Below, piece by piece: positions 16,420 through 24,696 of a stretch of DNA of 64,000 bases. The stretch is from Litorivita pollutaquae (GTDB taxonomy: Bacteria > Pseudomonadota > Alphaproteobacteria > Rhodobacterales > Rhodobacteraceae), in contig NZ_KZ826485.1 of assembly GCF_003205515.1 (NCBI RefSeq), positions 175,232 to 239,231 on the forward strand, in the 5' to 3' direction. The translations under genes and the position numbers were made by a program. Position 1 is the first letter of the stretch; every line of letters starts with the position of its first letter. The notes below the pieces were generated by a model, which saw only the letters and a list, made by a program, of their open reading frames with translations, was not told the DNA's origin and did not search any database.

Positions 16420-19386
16420 TTGGCAAAGTTTCACATCAGAGCGCGAACCATTGACCTTCTTGGTCGACAGCAAATCGCCAACATATCCACGGCAATAAGT
16501 GAGCTCTTCAAGAATGCGCATGATGCTTATGCCACTACAGCTGAAGTCGACTACTTTCGGGACGATGGACTGCTTGTCTTAAGAGATGACGGTCTAGGGA
16601 TGACCAAGCAAGACTTTGAAGATCGTTGGCTCACACTTGGGACTGACAGCAAGGTAGGATCGTTTTCGGGCCTAAAACGTCCCCCAGTTGACAGCGCACA
16701 AGACATTCGTCCGCTACTTGGCGAAAAGGGCATAGGACGGCTAGCAATTGCGGTTATCGGCCGACAAGTACTTGTACTTACTCGCGCAAAAGTCGATGGA
16801 AAAGCTGAGGACAGCATTACCGCGGCTTACATCCATTGGGGCTTGTTTGAGCTACCTGGGATTGATCTCGACGAAATTGTTATCCCACTTGAAACTTTCA
16901 GAGCTGACACCCTGCCGAACCTTGAAGACGTGCAAGAGATGGTGTCAAAAGCCCGGGACAGCTTGGACAGCCTAGCAAGCCGGATAGACGAAAAAGTTGC
17001 AAAATCCATCCGCAACGATATGGACGCCTTCAAAGTAGACCCTCGAGATGCATCAACCTACCTTGGGCAACCTTCTTTCGATTTGAACGGTTCCGGAACT
17101 CATTTCTACATACTGCCTGCCGATGAGATCATCCAAGACGATATTGATGATCGGGATGAATCCACCAAGGCAACAAGGTTCGAAAAAAACCTCATCGGCT
17201 TCACAAATACGATGACACCGGAATTCCGGAAGCCAAAGATCATAACACGGTTTAGAGATCATATAGACGAGGGTGAGCCGTTAGAGAGAGTCGGCGAGAA
17301 AGCATTCTTTAGTCCTGAAGAGTTCAAGCAAGTCGACCATCATATTCGCGGTCGCTTCGATGAATTCGGTCAGTTTCGTGGGAAGGTTGGCGTCTATCAA
17401 ACGTTGCCCTCTGAATATGTGCTCAACTGGTCAAATACAGATGGTAAACCGACTAGTTGCGGCCCCTTTGACTTTTCAATCGCGGTGATACAGCCAACGC
17501 CAACGGACTCTTTAGTTGATCCAACCGAGCACGCCAAAATTCGGCGAAAACTTGAACGGCATGGTGGAGTTTATATCTACAAAGATGGGGTTCGAGTTCA
17601 ACCATATGGCGGTCCTGACTTCGACTTCCTCGATGTTGAGCGCCGGCGAAACTTGCGAGCAGCAACAGCCTACTACTCCTTCAGAAATATCATGGGGGCG
17701 GTCGAACTAACATCTCGAGACAACCCCAACTTGGTAGAAAAAGCAGGGAGGGAAGGTTTTCGTGAGGATAAGGCTTACCGGCAGTTTCGAAGTATTCTGA
17801 TTAACTTTTTCATACAGTCGGCGGCAGATTTCTTCCGGGAAAATGGCAAATATTCTGAAGAATGGACTGAAAAACGTTACGAACTTCAACGCCTCGATGA
17901 AGTTCGAAAGAAGCGTGAGAAACAGTCCAAAGGCAAGAAAGACAGGTTCGGTGAACAGCTGGAGAAATTCTTCAAGGTTATAGACTCCGGACAGTTGCCA
18001 AAAACCATATCTGATACGGTTGCAGGTTTTGAAGCGGACGTGCTTTCCGAAATCAATAGCAAAAAGAATCCTCAAGCCAAGGCACTTGCAATTGGCCGTC
18101 TGGAGGCTGAGGCGAAGTTGCATCTGGACCAACTTCGTAAGGAGCATGCTATCTCGAAACCGCGAGGTGTTGGTCTAAACACTGAACTACGCAACAACTG
18201 GGAGGCCTATCAAACAGAAATGGGCCGGCTAACGAATGACCTGGTGTTGCCTGCCGAGAAGACGATTGAGAACATCGTCACAACAACTGTAAAGAAAAAC
18301 AAGCTGAACCTTGAGCCTGGGCTGCGACTGAATGCTGCCGTCCAAAAGCACACGAAAGAGACCCTTTCAACCATGAAAACTCTGCGGACGCAGACTGAGG
18401 AGACCCTAACCGACCTGACACGCACAGTAAGGGATACAACAAAAAACAGCTTTCGAAACGTATCGAAAGTCGTTGATGAGGTCCTCGCCGAGCTTGAGGC
18501 CGTTAAAGGTAAGAAGCAGGCAGAGTTCGATTTCTCAAAACAGCGGGAGGCTTTCGAGACCTTGGTAGCTGACGCATTCGAAGAAGAGAGCGAAAAACTG
18601 CGGAAGATCTACAGTCAACTCGACGCTGTTTTATCATCAACCCAATCCAGCGGTTCAGATATGGTCGAAGTCACTGAAGCGCTGGAAGAGGAAGTCGTCG
18701 CGCTTCGCGAGCGGCAAGAGGTCGATTTCGAGCTCGCCCAAATTGGGATGGCGCTTAACACGATTAATCATGAATTTGGAAAGACGGCTGGTAGCTTGCG
18801 AGACGGCCTTAGGCGCATGAAATCTTGGGCCCATGCCAATCCTGACATGAAGCGCCTATACGACGACATGCGCGTCAATTTTGATCACTTGGACAGCTAC
18901 TTGGCATTGTTCAACCCACTAGACCGGAAGCTTCAGTCGACAGCCGTCGATATCAAAGGCAGTGACATATTTCGATTTGTGTCTGACTTGTTTGAAAAGC
19001 GGCTTAAACGTCACAATGTTCGGCTGGTCGCTGATGAGGGCTTTAAGGCTCATACTCTTCATGGGTTTCACGCGGACTTCTATCCTGTCTTCGTCAACCT
19101 AATCGATAATGCGATCTATTGGGCGTCCAGTGCGAGAAACGACGCGGGCATCATTGAACTGATTGAAGACTATGGCGACCTTTGTGTCAGAGACAACGGT
19201 CGTGGAGTGAGTAGCATTGATGTCCGAAACATTTTTGAGCTCAGCTTTACTCGAAAGCCGGGCGGGAGAGGTATGGGACTGCATATTTCAAGGCAGGCGC
19301 TTGGCCGGCTTGGTTACGAACTGAACATTGATCCACCAACCCCCAATTCTGGTGCCTGTTTCCGTATCTCAAAGATGTCTCAATAG
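16420..19386 (+). CDS. Large protein with two GHKL ATPase modules (paraMORC-like plus kinase-like)
   Basis: The 988-residue protein has two separate GHKL sites. The N-terminal one is of MutL/GyrB/MORC type: Glu28 and Asn32 in ISELFKNAHDAY, the DDGLGM box (56-61) and GEKGIG (101-106). A middle region (about 480-770) is Lys/Glu-rich and probably coiled coil. The C-terminal part looks like a histidine kinase: INHEFGK with a candidate phospho-acceptor His784, the N-box NLIDNA (Asn897), DNGRG (925-929) and GGRGMGL (948-954). It is likely cytoplasmic. The start is TTG 16420, because a stop lies just upstream and the family motif FHIRARTIDLLGRQQI begins at residue 4. The receiver-domain gene follows after 13 bases. 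GHKL proteins of the paraMORC type are known from restriction-modification-like gene neighbourhoods; the function here is unproven. Confidence 0.8.
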   Translation: MAKFHIRARTIDLLGRQQIANISTAISELFKNAHDAYATTAEVDYFRDDGLLVLRDDGLGMTKQDFEDRWLTLGTDSKVGSFSGLKRPPVDSAQDIRPLLGEKGIGRLAIAVIGRQVLVLTRAKVDGKAEDSITAAYIHWGLFELPGIDLDEIVIPLETFRADTLPNLEDVQEMVSKARDSLDSLASRIDEKVAKSIRNDMDAFKVDPRDASTYLGQPSFDLNGSGTHFYILPADEIIQDDIDDRDESTKATRFEKNLIGFTNTMTPEFRKPKIITRFRDHIDEGEPLERVGEKAFFSPEEFKQVDHHIRGRFDEFGQFRGKVGVYQTLPSEYVLNWSNTDGKPTSCGPFDFSIAVIQPTPTDSLVDPTEHAKIRRKLERHGGVYIYKDGVRVQPYGGPDFDFLDVERRRNLRAATAYYSFRNIMGAVELTSRDNPNLVEKAGREGFREDKAYRQFRSILINFFIQSAADFFRENGKYSEEWTEKRYELQRLDEVRKKREKQSKGKKDRFGEQLEKFFKVIDSGQLPKTISDTVAGFEADVLSEINSKKNPQAKALAIGRLEAEAKLHLDQLRKEHAISKPRGVGLNTELRNNWEAYQTEMGRLTNDLVLPAEKTIENIVTTTVKKNKLNLEPGLRLNAAVQKHTKETLSTMKTLRTQTEETLTDLTRTVRDTTKNSFRNVSKVVDEVLAELEAVKGKKQAEFDFSKQREAFETLVADAFEEESEKLRKIYSQLDAVLSSTQSSGSDMVEVTEALEEEVVALRERQEVDFELAQIGMALNTINHEFGKTAGSLRDGLRRMKSWAHANPDMKRLYDDMRVNFDHLDSYLALFNPLDRKLQSTAVDIKGSDIFRFVSDLFEKRLKRHNVRLVADEGFKAHTLHGFHADFYPVFVNLIDNAIYWASSARNDAGIIELIEDYGDLCVRDNGRGVSSIDVRNIFELSFTRKPGGRGMGLHISRQALGRLGYELNIDPPTPNSGACFRISKMSQ

Positions 19387-19399
19387 AAGATTTGATCAG

Positions 19400-21073
19400 A
19401 TGAATTTTGCCGACGACCAATACAACGCCGCCAGCTCCTTCGCGTATACAATGATCGTGGTTGACGACGAACCTGTAGATGACCCTGTCGAACCAGAACC
19501 GGCCGTTGAGGTTAAGACGCCTGGTAGGCGCGATGTTGCGGCCGCCAAGAAGGTTGATCAGAAACCTGAAGCACAACGCTCACATCCGCTAGACGCAAAA
19601 GGATTGATAAAGAGTGCCCTAGACTTGGGGCTTGTCTGCTCGGTTGTTAATCCGACTGGTGATGAAGGTAGTGTAGCAAAAAGTGTCGCTAAGGCCTCGT
19701 TGAGAGCTGATATCGTATCCTTAGACTGGCACATGAATCACGGTGATGATGGCGAGCTAGCATCCGAGATTATTCAGGAAATTCTTCGTGGGGATGAGGC
19801 CATTGGAGGACGCCTGAGATTGATCGCGATCTACACCGGCAACAAGGATCAGGGAGCCATCCTTGAAAAAATCGCTGAAAGGCTCAACGCAGCTGAGGAA
19901 ATCGCTGGCAACGTTTCTAAGACAGGTGATGTCCTTACCAACTCGTCTGGTTTACGTATAATTTGGCGTGAAAAATCAATGGGCAATGAAAAATTGGCCA
20001 ATGCCGTTTCCGAGACGCAACTTCCAAAAGAGCTGTTGGAGGCATTCTCAGAGTTGTCGAATGGTCTACTTTCGAACGTCGCGCTCGCAACGATCTCCTC
20101 GATGAGAGACACGACGCATCATGTTTTGAGCAAATTTTCGTCAGAACTCGATGGTCCATTCTTTCACCACCGCGCACTCCTTAAAAATTCTTCGGATTCG
20201 ATGGATTATGCAGTTTCTGTCGTAATGAGCGCGTTGAAGTCGGAGGTGGATAAGTCAAAAGTCACGTCGAAATATACAACAGTAGACGCAATAAAACGTC
20301 GCTTAAGCCTGATGCCTCAGAGCCCTGAAAATTTTACACTCCGGTACTCGAAAAAGGATCAAGAAAAGGAATTTAAGCTGCATATTGACGATGTCATTTC
20401 AATTATGGAACGTGGTTTTTCCGCTTGGCCAGATGAGGACAAGCAAGCAGCTGTTGGGCGGCAACAGGATAAGCAAGCCAGCCCAATGCCGCCAAAGGAT
20501 GCGTTTTCCAAGAGTTTTTCTACTCTGTTCTGCGATACCATTGAGGCGGCAAGTTTCTCCATGCGGCAGTTCTCGTTCTTGACTAACTCTCAGTCAAGCG
20601 AGCTCAGTATGGTACACCGAAAAGCACCGCCAAAATTGGGGCTAGGATCAGTCATTTTCTCGGATGCTGACGGCGGCTATTTTTTATGCTTACAAGCGAC
20701 CTGCGATACTGTTCGTGGGGCTGGATTATTTTTCTTCGTACCGCTCGAAGTCGTGAATAGTGATACTCCTGATATCGTTGTTCCCCATGGAAGAAATGGA
20801 GCGCTTATCAACTACGTGGGCCTTTCGGTTCCGCCAAAGTGCTACACCAAATCCCTGTCTCTCGATTTTGGTGTGATAAACGATGCCATAGGGCATATCC
20901 CAATATGCTATGATGAGCAGAGAGAGATTTACCATGTCCCGGATGCCAATAATACGGACTATCGCTGGCTCGCAAATCTTAAGTACAAGCGGGCACTTAG
21001 AATTGCGCAGAATATGAGCCAGGAAATTTCTAGGATCGGCTTCGATGAATTCGAGCCATTTCGTAAAGGTTAG
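19400..21073 (+). CDS. Unusual receiver-domain partner of the GHKL protein
   Basis: The 557-residue protein has receiver signatures spread by a long insertion: the acidic triplet in MIVVDDEP (Asp22, Asp23, Glu24), a strand ending in the candidate phospho-acceptor Asp109 (IVSLDWHMN), and the Ser/Thr position in LIAIYTGN (Thr146). A Pro/Glu/Lys-rich insertion of roughly 50 residues separates the first two. The remaining 400 residues show no DNA-binding domain I recognise and no nuclease motif. I chose ATG 19400 over the upstream open frame because it lies 13 bases after the GHKL stop. Together the two resemble a sensor kinase and response regulator, with an unknown output. It ends 18 bases from the convergent methyltransferase. 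Confidence 0.7.
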   Translation: MNFADDQYNAASSFAYTMIVVDDEPVDDPVEPEPAVEVKTPGRRDVAAAKKVDQKPEAQRSHPLDAKGLIKSALDLGLVCSVVNPTGDEGSVAKSVAKASLRADIVSLDWHMNHGDDGELASEIIQEILRGDEAIGGRLRLIAIYTGNKDQGAILEKIAERLNAAEEIAGNVSKTGDVLTNSSGLRIIWREKSMGNEKLANAVSETQLPKELLEAFSELSNGLLSNVALATISSMRDTTHHVLSKFSSELDGPFFHHRALLKNSSDSMDYAVSVVMSALKSEVDKSKVTSKYTTVDAIKRRLSLMPQSPENFTLRYSKKDQEKEFKLHIDDVISIMERGFSAWPDEDKQAAVGRQQDKQASPMPPKDAFSKSFSTLFCDTIEAASFSMRQFSFLTNSQSSELSMVHRKAPPKLGLGSVIFSDADGGYFLCLQATCDTVRGAGLFFFVPLEVVNSDTPDIVVPHGRNGALINYVGLSVPPKCYTKSLSLDFGVINDAIGHIPICYDEQREIYHVPDANNTDYRWLANLKYKRALRIAQNMSQEISRIGFDEFEPFRKG

Positions 21074-21091
21074 CTGCCACCTAGTCTGGGG

Positions 21092-22156
21092 TCAGCAGTA
21101 TGCCAACGATTTTGCAATCTGTATGGCGTGCCGCCTAATGAATTCTGGGGGCAACGCATTCCCGATCATTAAGGCAACTTTTCCGCGACCTTCAGTGAGG
21201 TCAAACCGATAGTCAGCAGGAAACGTTTGAAACAATGCCGCTTCACGCAAGCTAATCGCACGATCTTCTTCCGGGTGCAGGTATCGTCCCTTTGATGGAT
21301 TCCCGCAGCCACCTGTCATCGTAGGGGAAACTTTGTCCCAAGACATGCGCCCATAAACATCGCGAAAGCCAGACTTCTTGTTTTTATGACAATCAAGCAC
21401 AAGATGTTCTGGTAGAGATGTTCTCGATCCCCCGTCCTTCGGTATATTGCGGATGATTTCCTCTACGTGCGGAGCCCTGTTTGGAAAATGGTCATGCAGC
21501 GGGTCACCTGCTTCACCAACGGGTGCAAGCCGAACGGCATCGAGACATTTCCGAACTGTAATAGTCTCTGACTTTTCAGCACCCTCAACTTGGCCAATTT
21601 TGGATGCGAGCAAAATCATTCTGTATCGGCGCTGAGGAACGCCGTATTCTGAAGCATCCTCCACCCTTACGTTTTTCCGCCCAACCTTGTAACCGAGGAC
21701 TGATATTCTCTTAAGGAAAGTCTTCATGCGGTTATCTTGCGCCAAAGCCGGCACATTCTCCATCATGATAGCTTTGGGTGAAACAGCCTCAACAATCCGC
21801 AGAAACTCAAACAGAAGATCGTTACGGTCATCTGCGACTGCATTAGATTTTTTGCGAGTTCGTAGCGTTGAAAAACCCTGACAAGGTGGGCAGCCAGCCA
21901 GCAAGTCTAGTTCTCCCCGTTTCAGGCCGATGGTCTTCAACAACGCGGCCGCTCCCACTTCACGTATGTCATTTTCAAAGCAATGAACATCAGAGTGGTT
22001 AAGCCGATAAGTTGCGGCGGGGATTTTTTCCTTTTCGACACCAGCCAACACGTTAAAGCCCGCCTGTTTCAGTCCCAGTGTCAGTCCGCCAGCCCCACTA
22101 AACAGGTCCACCGCTGTAAGTTTTTTTTGGGGCTCCGGTGTGGATTTGGCCTTCAT
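21092..22156 (-). CDS. DNA (cytosine-5)-methyltransferase
   Basis: A 354-residue C5-methyltransferase with the conserved motifs in order: I, VDLFSGAGG (residues 16-24, S-adenosylmethionine binding); IV, GCPPCQGF with catalytic Cys92; VI, MMENV; VIII, PQRRYRMI; a short target recognition region; IX near SLREAALFQTFP; and X, IGNALPPEF. It methylates cytosine C5 at an unknown sequence; the recognition site cannot be read from the protein. No restriction endonuclease or Vsr gene is adjacent. It is convergent with the GHKL/receiver pair and separated from it by 18 bases, which suggests a functional unit but not one transcript. Confidence 0.95.
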   Translation of the reverse strand: MKAKSTPEPQKKLTAVDLFSGAGGLTLGLKQAGFNVLAGVEKEKIPAATYRLNHSDVHCFENDIREVGAAALLKTIGLKRGELDLLAGCPPCQGFSTLRTRKKSNAVADDRNDLLFEFLRIVEAVSPKAIMMENVPALAQDNRMKTFLKRISVLGYKVGRKNVRVEDASEYGVPQRRYRMILLASKIGQVEGAEKSETITVRKCLDAVRLAPVGEAGDPLHDHFPNRAPHVEEIIRNIPKDGGSRTSLPEHLVLDCHKNKKSGFRDVYGRMSWDKVSPTMTGGCGNPSKGRYLHPEEDRAISLREAALFQTFPADYRFDLTEGRGKVALMIGNALPPEFIRRHAIQIAKSLAYC

Positions 22157-22419
22157 GGTCAGTTTTTGCCTTGTAAGTTCAAGCGAAAATTCCGCTAAGT
22201 ACTTGATTTTAAGATGTCAATTTTTCTCTCATTAATACCGTTTGCCCGCATTTTCCTCAAGTCAAAATTTGGCGCTTTCAAGGCGTCGGGTGCTCGGCGG
22301 TCTTTCGCAAACAGTGCCGAAAAATGTAGATGCGCGAAGTCCAACCGGAAGACCCGGCCTCCTGAACAAGATCGGTTCTTGTTGTTGAATTTCGGCCTTG
22401 CTTTGAAGATACCAAGGCC

Positions 22420-22710
22420 ATGAGCATACTTAAGGAACCAATACACCCCGGTGAAGTCCTGAAAGAGCTTTACCTTGATCCTCTGGACATGGGGGCAATC
22501 GCGTTTGCGCGGCGTTTGGATGTGCCTCGTACGCGGATCGAACGGTTGATCAAAGGAACAACGGGAATTACGCCTGATACTGCACTTCGCTTAGCACGCG
22601 TCTTCAACACAACGCCAACTTACTGGGTGAACTTGCAGACGAATTTCAACCTATCGGTTGCGGCGAAAACAGTCGACGTTTCCAAAATCGAGCCGCTCAT
22701 CGCACCCTAA
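22420..22710 (+). CDS. higA: HigA-family antitoxin
   Basis: The 96-residue protein has the standard HigA layout: IHPGEVLKELYLDPLDM, then the HTH around ARRLDVPRTRIERLIKGTTG, and the end PTYWVNLQTNFNL. HigA neutralises a HigB ribosome-dependent RNase and represses its own operon. In 22157-22419, upstream, I see no recognisable HigB; a 69-codon frame (22214-22423) overlaps the higA start by four bases but has no HigB resemblance and may be degenerate. The antitoxin therefore appears orphaned. A promoter for higA and for the divergent methyltransferase must lie in the same 263-base gap. Confidence 0.88.
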   Translation: MSILKEPIHPGEVLKELYLDPLDMGAIAFARRLDVPRTRIERLIKGTTGITPDTALRLARVFNTTPTYWVNLQTNFNLSVAAKTVDVSKIEPLIAP

Positions 22711-22747
22711 TGCGTCAGACCCCGGTCCATCTCGACCTCCCGCTCTT

Positions 22748-23050
22748 CTAGCTCTGTCTCAACCTCTCTTCGGCGGCTTTCACTAACTTCAAGCTGGTCT
22801 CTAGTTGCGTGCGCAGCTTCCCGTAGTTCGAGCCCTCGCTCAACAAGCCGTTCAACGCATCCACGGACGCCACTTGCGATTGAATGAGCACCGACACGCA
22901 GGCGGCCAATCCATCCATCTGGCTCTGCAACTTGGTCGTCGAGCGTGCTTCTAACCCGCTCAATTCCTTTGCTGAGACTTCGCAGGCCGTCACCAACCGC
23001 TCGACGCAGGCGAGCAAGTCGCGTTCCAAGGCTGTCAGGGGTGTCGTCAT
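22748..23050 (-). CDS. MbeD-like mobilization protein nested in the relaxase gene
   Basis: A 100-residue acidic, helical protein (MTTPLTALERDLLACVERLV start) with heptad-like Leu/Val spacing, as expected of a coiled coil. It lies entirely inside the relaxase coding region in another frame and its ATG directly follows the stop of the nested gene before it. In ColE1 plasmids mbeD overlaps mbeA in the same way. Length and order support the identity; the sequence match to MbeD is a structural analogy and not a shown homology. Confidence 0.5.
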   Translation of the reverse strand: MTTPLTALERDLLACVERLVTACEVSAKELSGLEARSTTKLQSQMDGLAACVSVLIQSQVASVDALNGLLSEGSNYGKLRTQLETSLKLVKAAEERLRQS

Positions 23051-23479
23051 CTAATTCTCTTCGATTTTGATGCAGGTCACTGGTCTGCCGCCCAGTGTGC
23101 AGGTCCTCAAGTGCGTCTTGGTCGGGTCCAGCACCAGCCAGGTCCCGTCCTCCCTGTCGATCCGTGTCAGGCCCAAGTCCGTCAGTTCCGAGCTGGCCAG
23201 CATCAGCGTCCAAAGCAAACTCGCGGCCATCATCGAGACGATCCCCACCAAGAACGTCCCCGTGATCAGCCAGGGCGAGATCGTCAGCCAGCTCTTGTTC
23301 TGTCGCAGAAAGGTGCGGGTATCGATCTCGATTGTATGCTGCGCGTTGGTCGCAATGCTGTTCAAATCGGTCCTGAAGCTCTCCAGCTGGGATGCCATCG
23401 AGGCGGCGTAGTCCTGCCGGATCGTGTCCAGTTCCGCGTTCAGCTTCTCGCTCAGCCGGGTCGGCTTGCCAGTCTTCAT
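23051..23479 (-). CDS. MbeB-like membrane mobilization protein nested in the relaxase gene
   Basis: This 142-residue protein has a helical N terminus (LSEKLNAELDTIRQDYAASM), one strong membrane segment (WLITGTFLVGIVSMMAASLL) and a C-terminal Cys pair region ending VTCIKIEEN. It is read in a different frame from the relaxase but on the same strand. Translation is supported by GAAAGGAGAG eight bases before ATG 23479, an unlikely sequence to occur by chance inside a coding region. ColE1 mbeB is nested in mbeA in the same manner. The likely role is helping the relaxosome dock at the membrane, by analogy. Confidence 0.55.
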   Translation of the reverse strand: MKTGKPTRLSEKLNAELDTIRQDYAASMASQLESFRTDLNSIATNAQHTIEIDTRTFLRQNKSWLTISPWLITGTFLVGIVSMMAASLLWTLMLASSELTDLGLTRIDREDGTWLVLDPTKTHLRTCTLGGRPVTCIKIEEN

Positions 23480-24222
23480 GGAAAATCTCTCCTTTCAAAC
23501 GCCAGCGTTCGTCCGTGTCGGGGTCTTGGGCGGTCAGGTAGGCTTTGCCGACGCGAGGCAGGTCGAAGCCTGCGTCGGCGAGCGCATCAACCATGCTGGC
23601 GCGGTCAGTGATCAAGCCAACGCTGATCTGGTCTTGCAGCCATGCGTGCAGCTCGTCGCGGCCTTGGGCACGGGTTGGGGTCTCGATGGTGTCGCGCACC
23701 TCTTGGGTGCGCTCCAGCTCCATCGGATCGGCCCAGCCGTGGCGCTGGTTCATCACGTCGCGCAGGCTGTCGAAGGCATTCTGATATCCGGGCGGCGCGA
23801 TGTTCAGGCTCCGCCCTGAGGTCAGCTCCAAGCGCGGCGTGCAGAAGTGAAGCTCGACACGGTCTTCGTGGGTATTTCGGACCCAGAGCACCTCATATTG
23901 CGTCGGGTCCAGCCCCGCGAAGGCCAGACGCTCGAACCCGTCCATGACCTCGGCCTGCTGTTCCTCGCTCGGAGCATCCTCTGCGGCAAAGCTGATCACG
24001 CCTGCGCGGTAGGTCCACTGGTGGCGGCTGGCATCGATCAGGCCTCGGTGCGCTCGGGATTGCCGCGCAGAACCTCCGGCAAAGGCTCACGGGTCACGGT
24101 CATTGGCTGGCCGTCAGCATCGCGGATCAGGTCGCGGTTGTCGTCATAGGCCAGCACCTTGTCTGCGACGAGGTAGCCGACCGGACCAGAGCCCGCACCT
24201 TTGCCGTTGCGGAAGAACTTGA

Positions 24223-24696
24223 TCAGCATCGACGGGACGCCTCAATGATCTGGGCGAGCTGGCGTTCAATGGTCAGCAGACGGCGCGCAACTGTGAGCGC
24301 GTCGAGGTCAACGCCACCGGCCAGCATTGCGCGGTTCAGCCAGCGTGCGATCTGGTTGAGGTTGCCGCCGATGCGCCCGACGGCCAGCACCAACGCCGGG
24401 TCAACGCGTGGGATGGGCTTGCGACGGCGGGCCTCAGTCAGGCCCAAAGCCTCGCGCAACAGGGTCGCTGCGGGCAGACCAGCGGCCTCGGCCTTGGCGC
24501 GCAACTGGGCCTTCTCTGCCGCTGTGCACCGGAAGACAAAAGTCTCGGTGAGCGGCTCTTTGGTGCGAGGTTTACCCGCGCCGGTGGGGTTCGAAGGGGA
24601 GGCTTGCCGCCCCTCGCAAGGTCCCGTGTCATCGGCGCAGCCGTATGACATGGGTCGCCTTGCTGTTTGCATTTCGGTCGGATCGGTGACGCTCAT
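24223..24696 (-). CDS. mobC: MobC-type relaxosome accessory protein
   Basis: At 157 residues it fits MobC proteins, which bind near oriT and help the relaxase nick. The ribbon-helix-helix-like part reads FRCTAAEKAQLRAKAEAAG, and the typical MobC segment VGRIGGNLNQIARWLNRA follows. ATG 24696 overlaps the stop of the preceding gene (ATGA). Its own stop overlaps the relaxase start. The three genes are therefore translationally coupled in the order replication-type gene, mobC, relaxase. Confidence 0.85.
   Translation of the reverse strand: MSVTDPTEMQTARRPMSYGCADDTGPCEGRQASPSNPTGAGKPRTKEPLTETFVFRCTAAEKAQLRAKAEAAGLPAATLLREALGLTEARRRKPIPRVDPALVLAVGRIGGNLNQIARWLNRAMLAGGVDLDALTVARRLLTIERQLAQIIEASRRC

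Larger units (their letters stand above)
22707..24229 (-). pseudogene. mobA: MobA/MbeA-type relaxase with an apparent frameshift
   Basis: The relaxase nicks the transfer origin for conjugative mobilization. The first 63 codons (from ATG 24229, MLIKFFRNGKGAGSGPVGYL) end at TGA 24040-24038; the rest continues in another frame from there, reading LIDASRHQW...GVISFAAED. Adding one C in the GGCCTG at about 24040 restores the frame, so a single-base deletion is likely. The catalytic motif is NTHEDRVELHF in the second part. The C-terminal 250 residues are Asp/Arg-rich. Two smaller genes are nested in the last 800 bases in another frame. The start overlaps mobC by seven bases. A sequencing error is an alternative to true decay. 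Confidence 0.75.

Noticed and set aside
22214..22423. 69-codon frame before higA as a HigB toxin
   Set aside because: It overlaps the higA start but has no HigB-like residues; kept only as a note in the higA entry.
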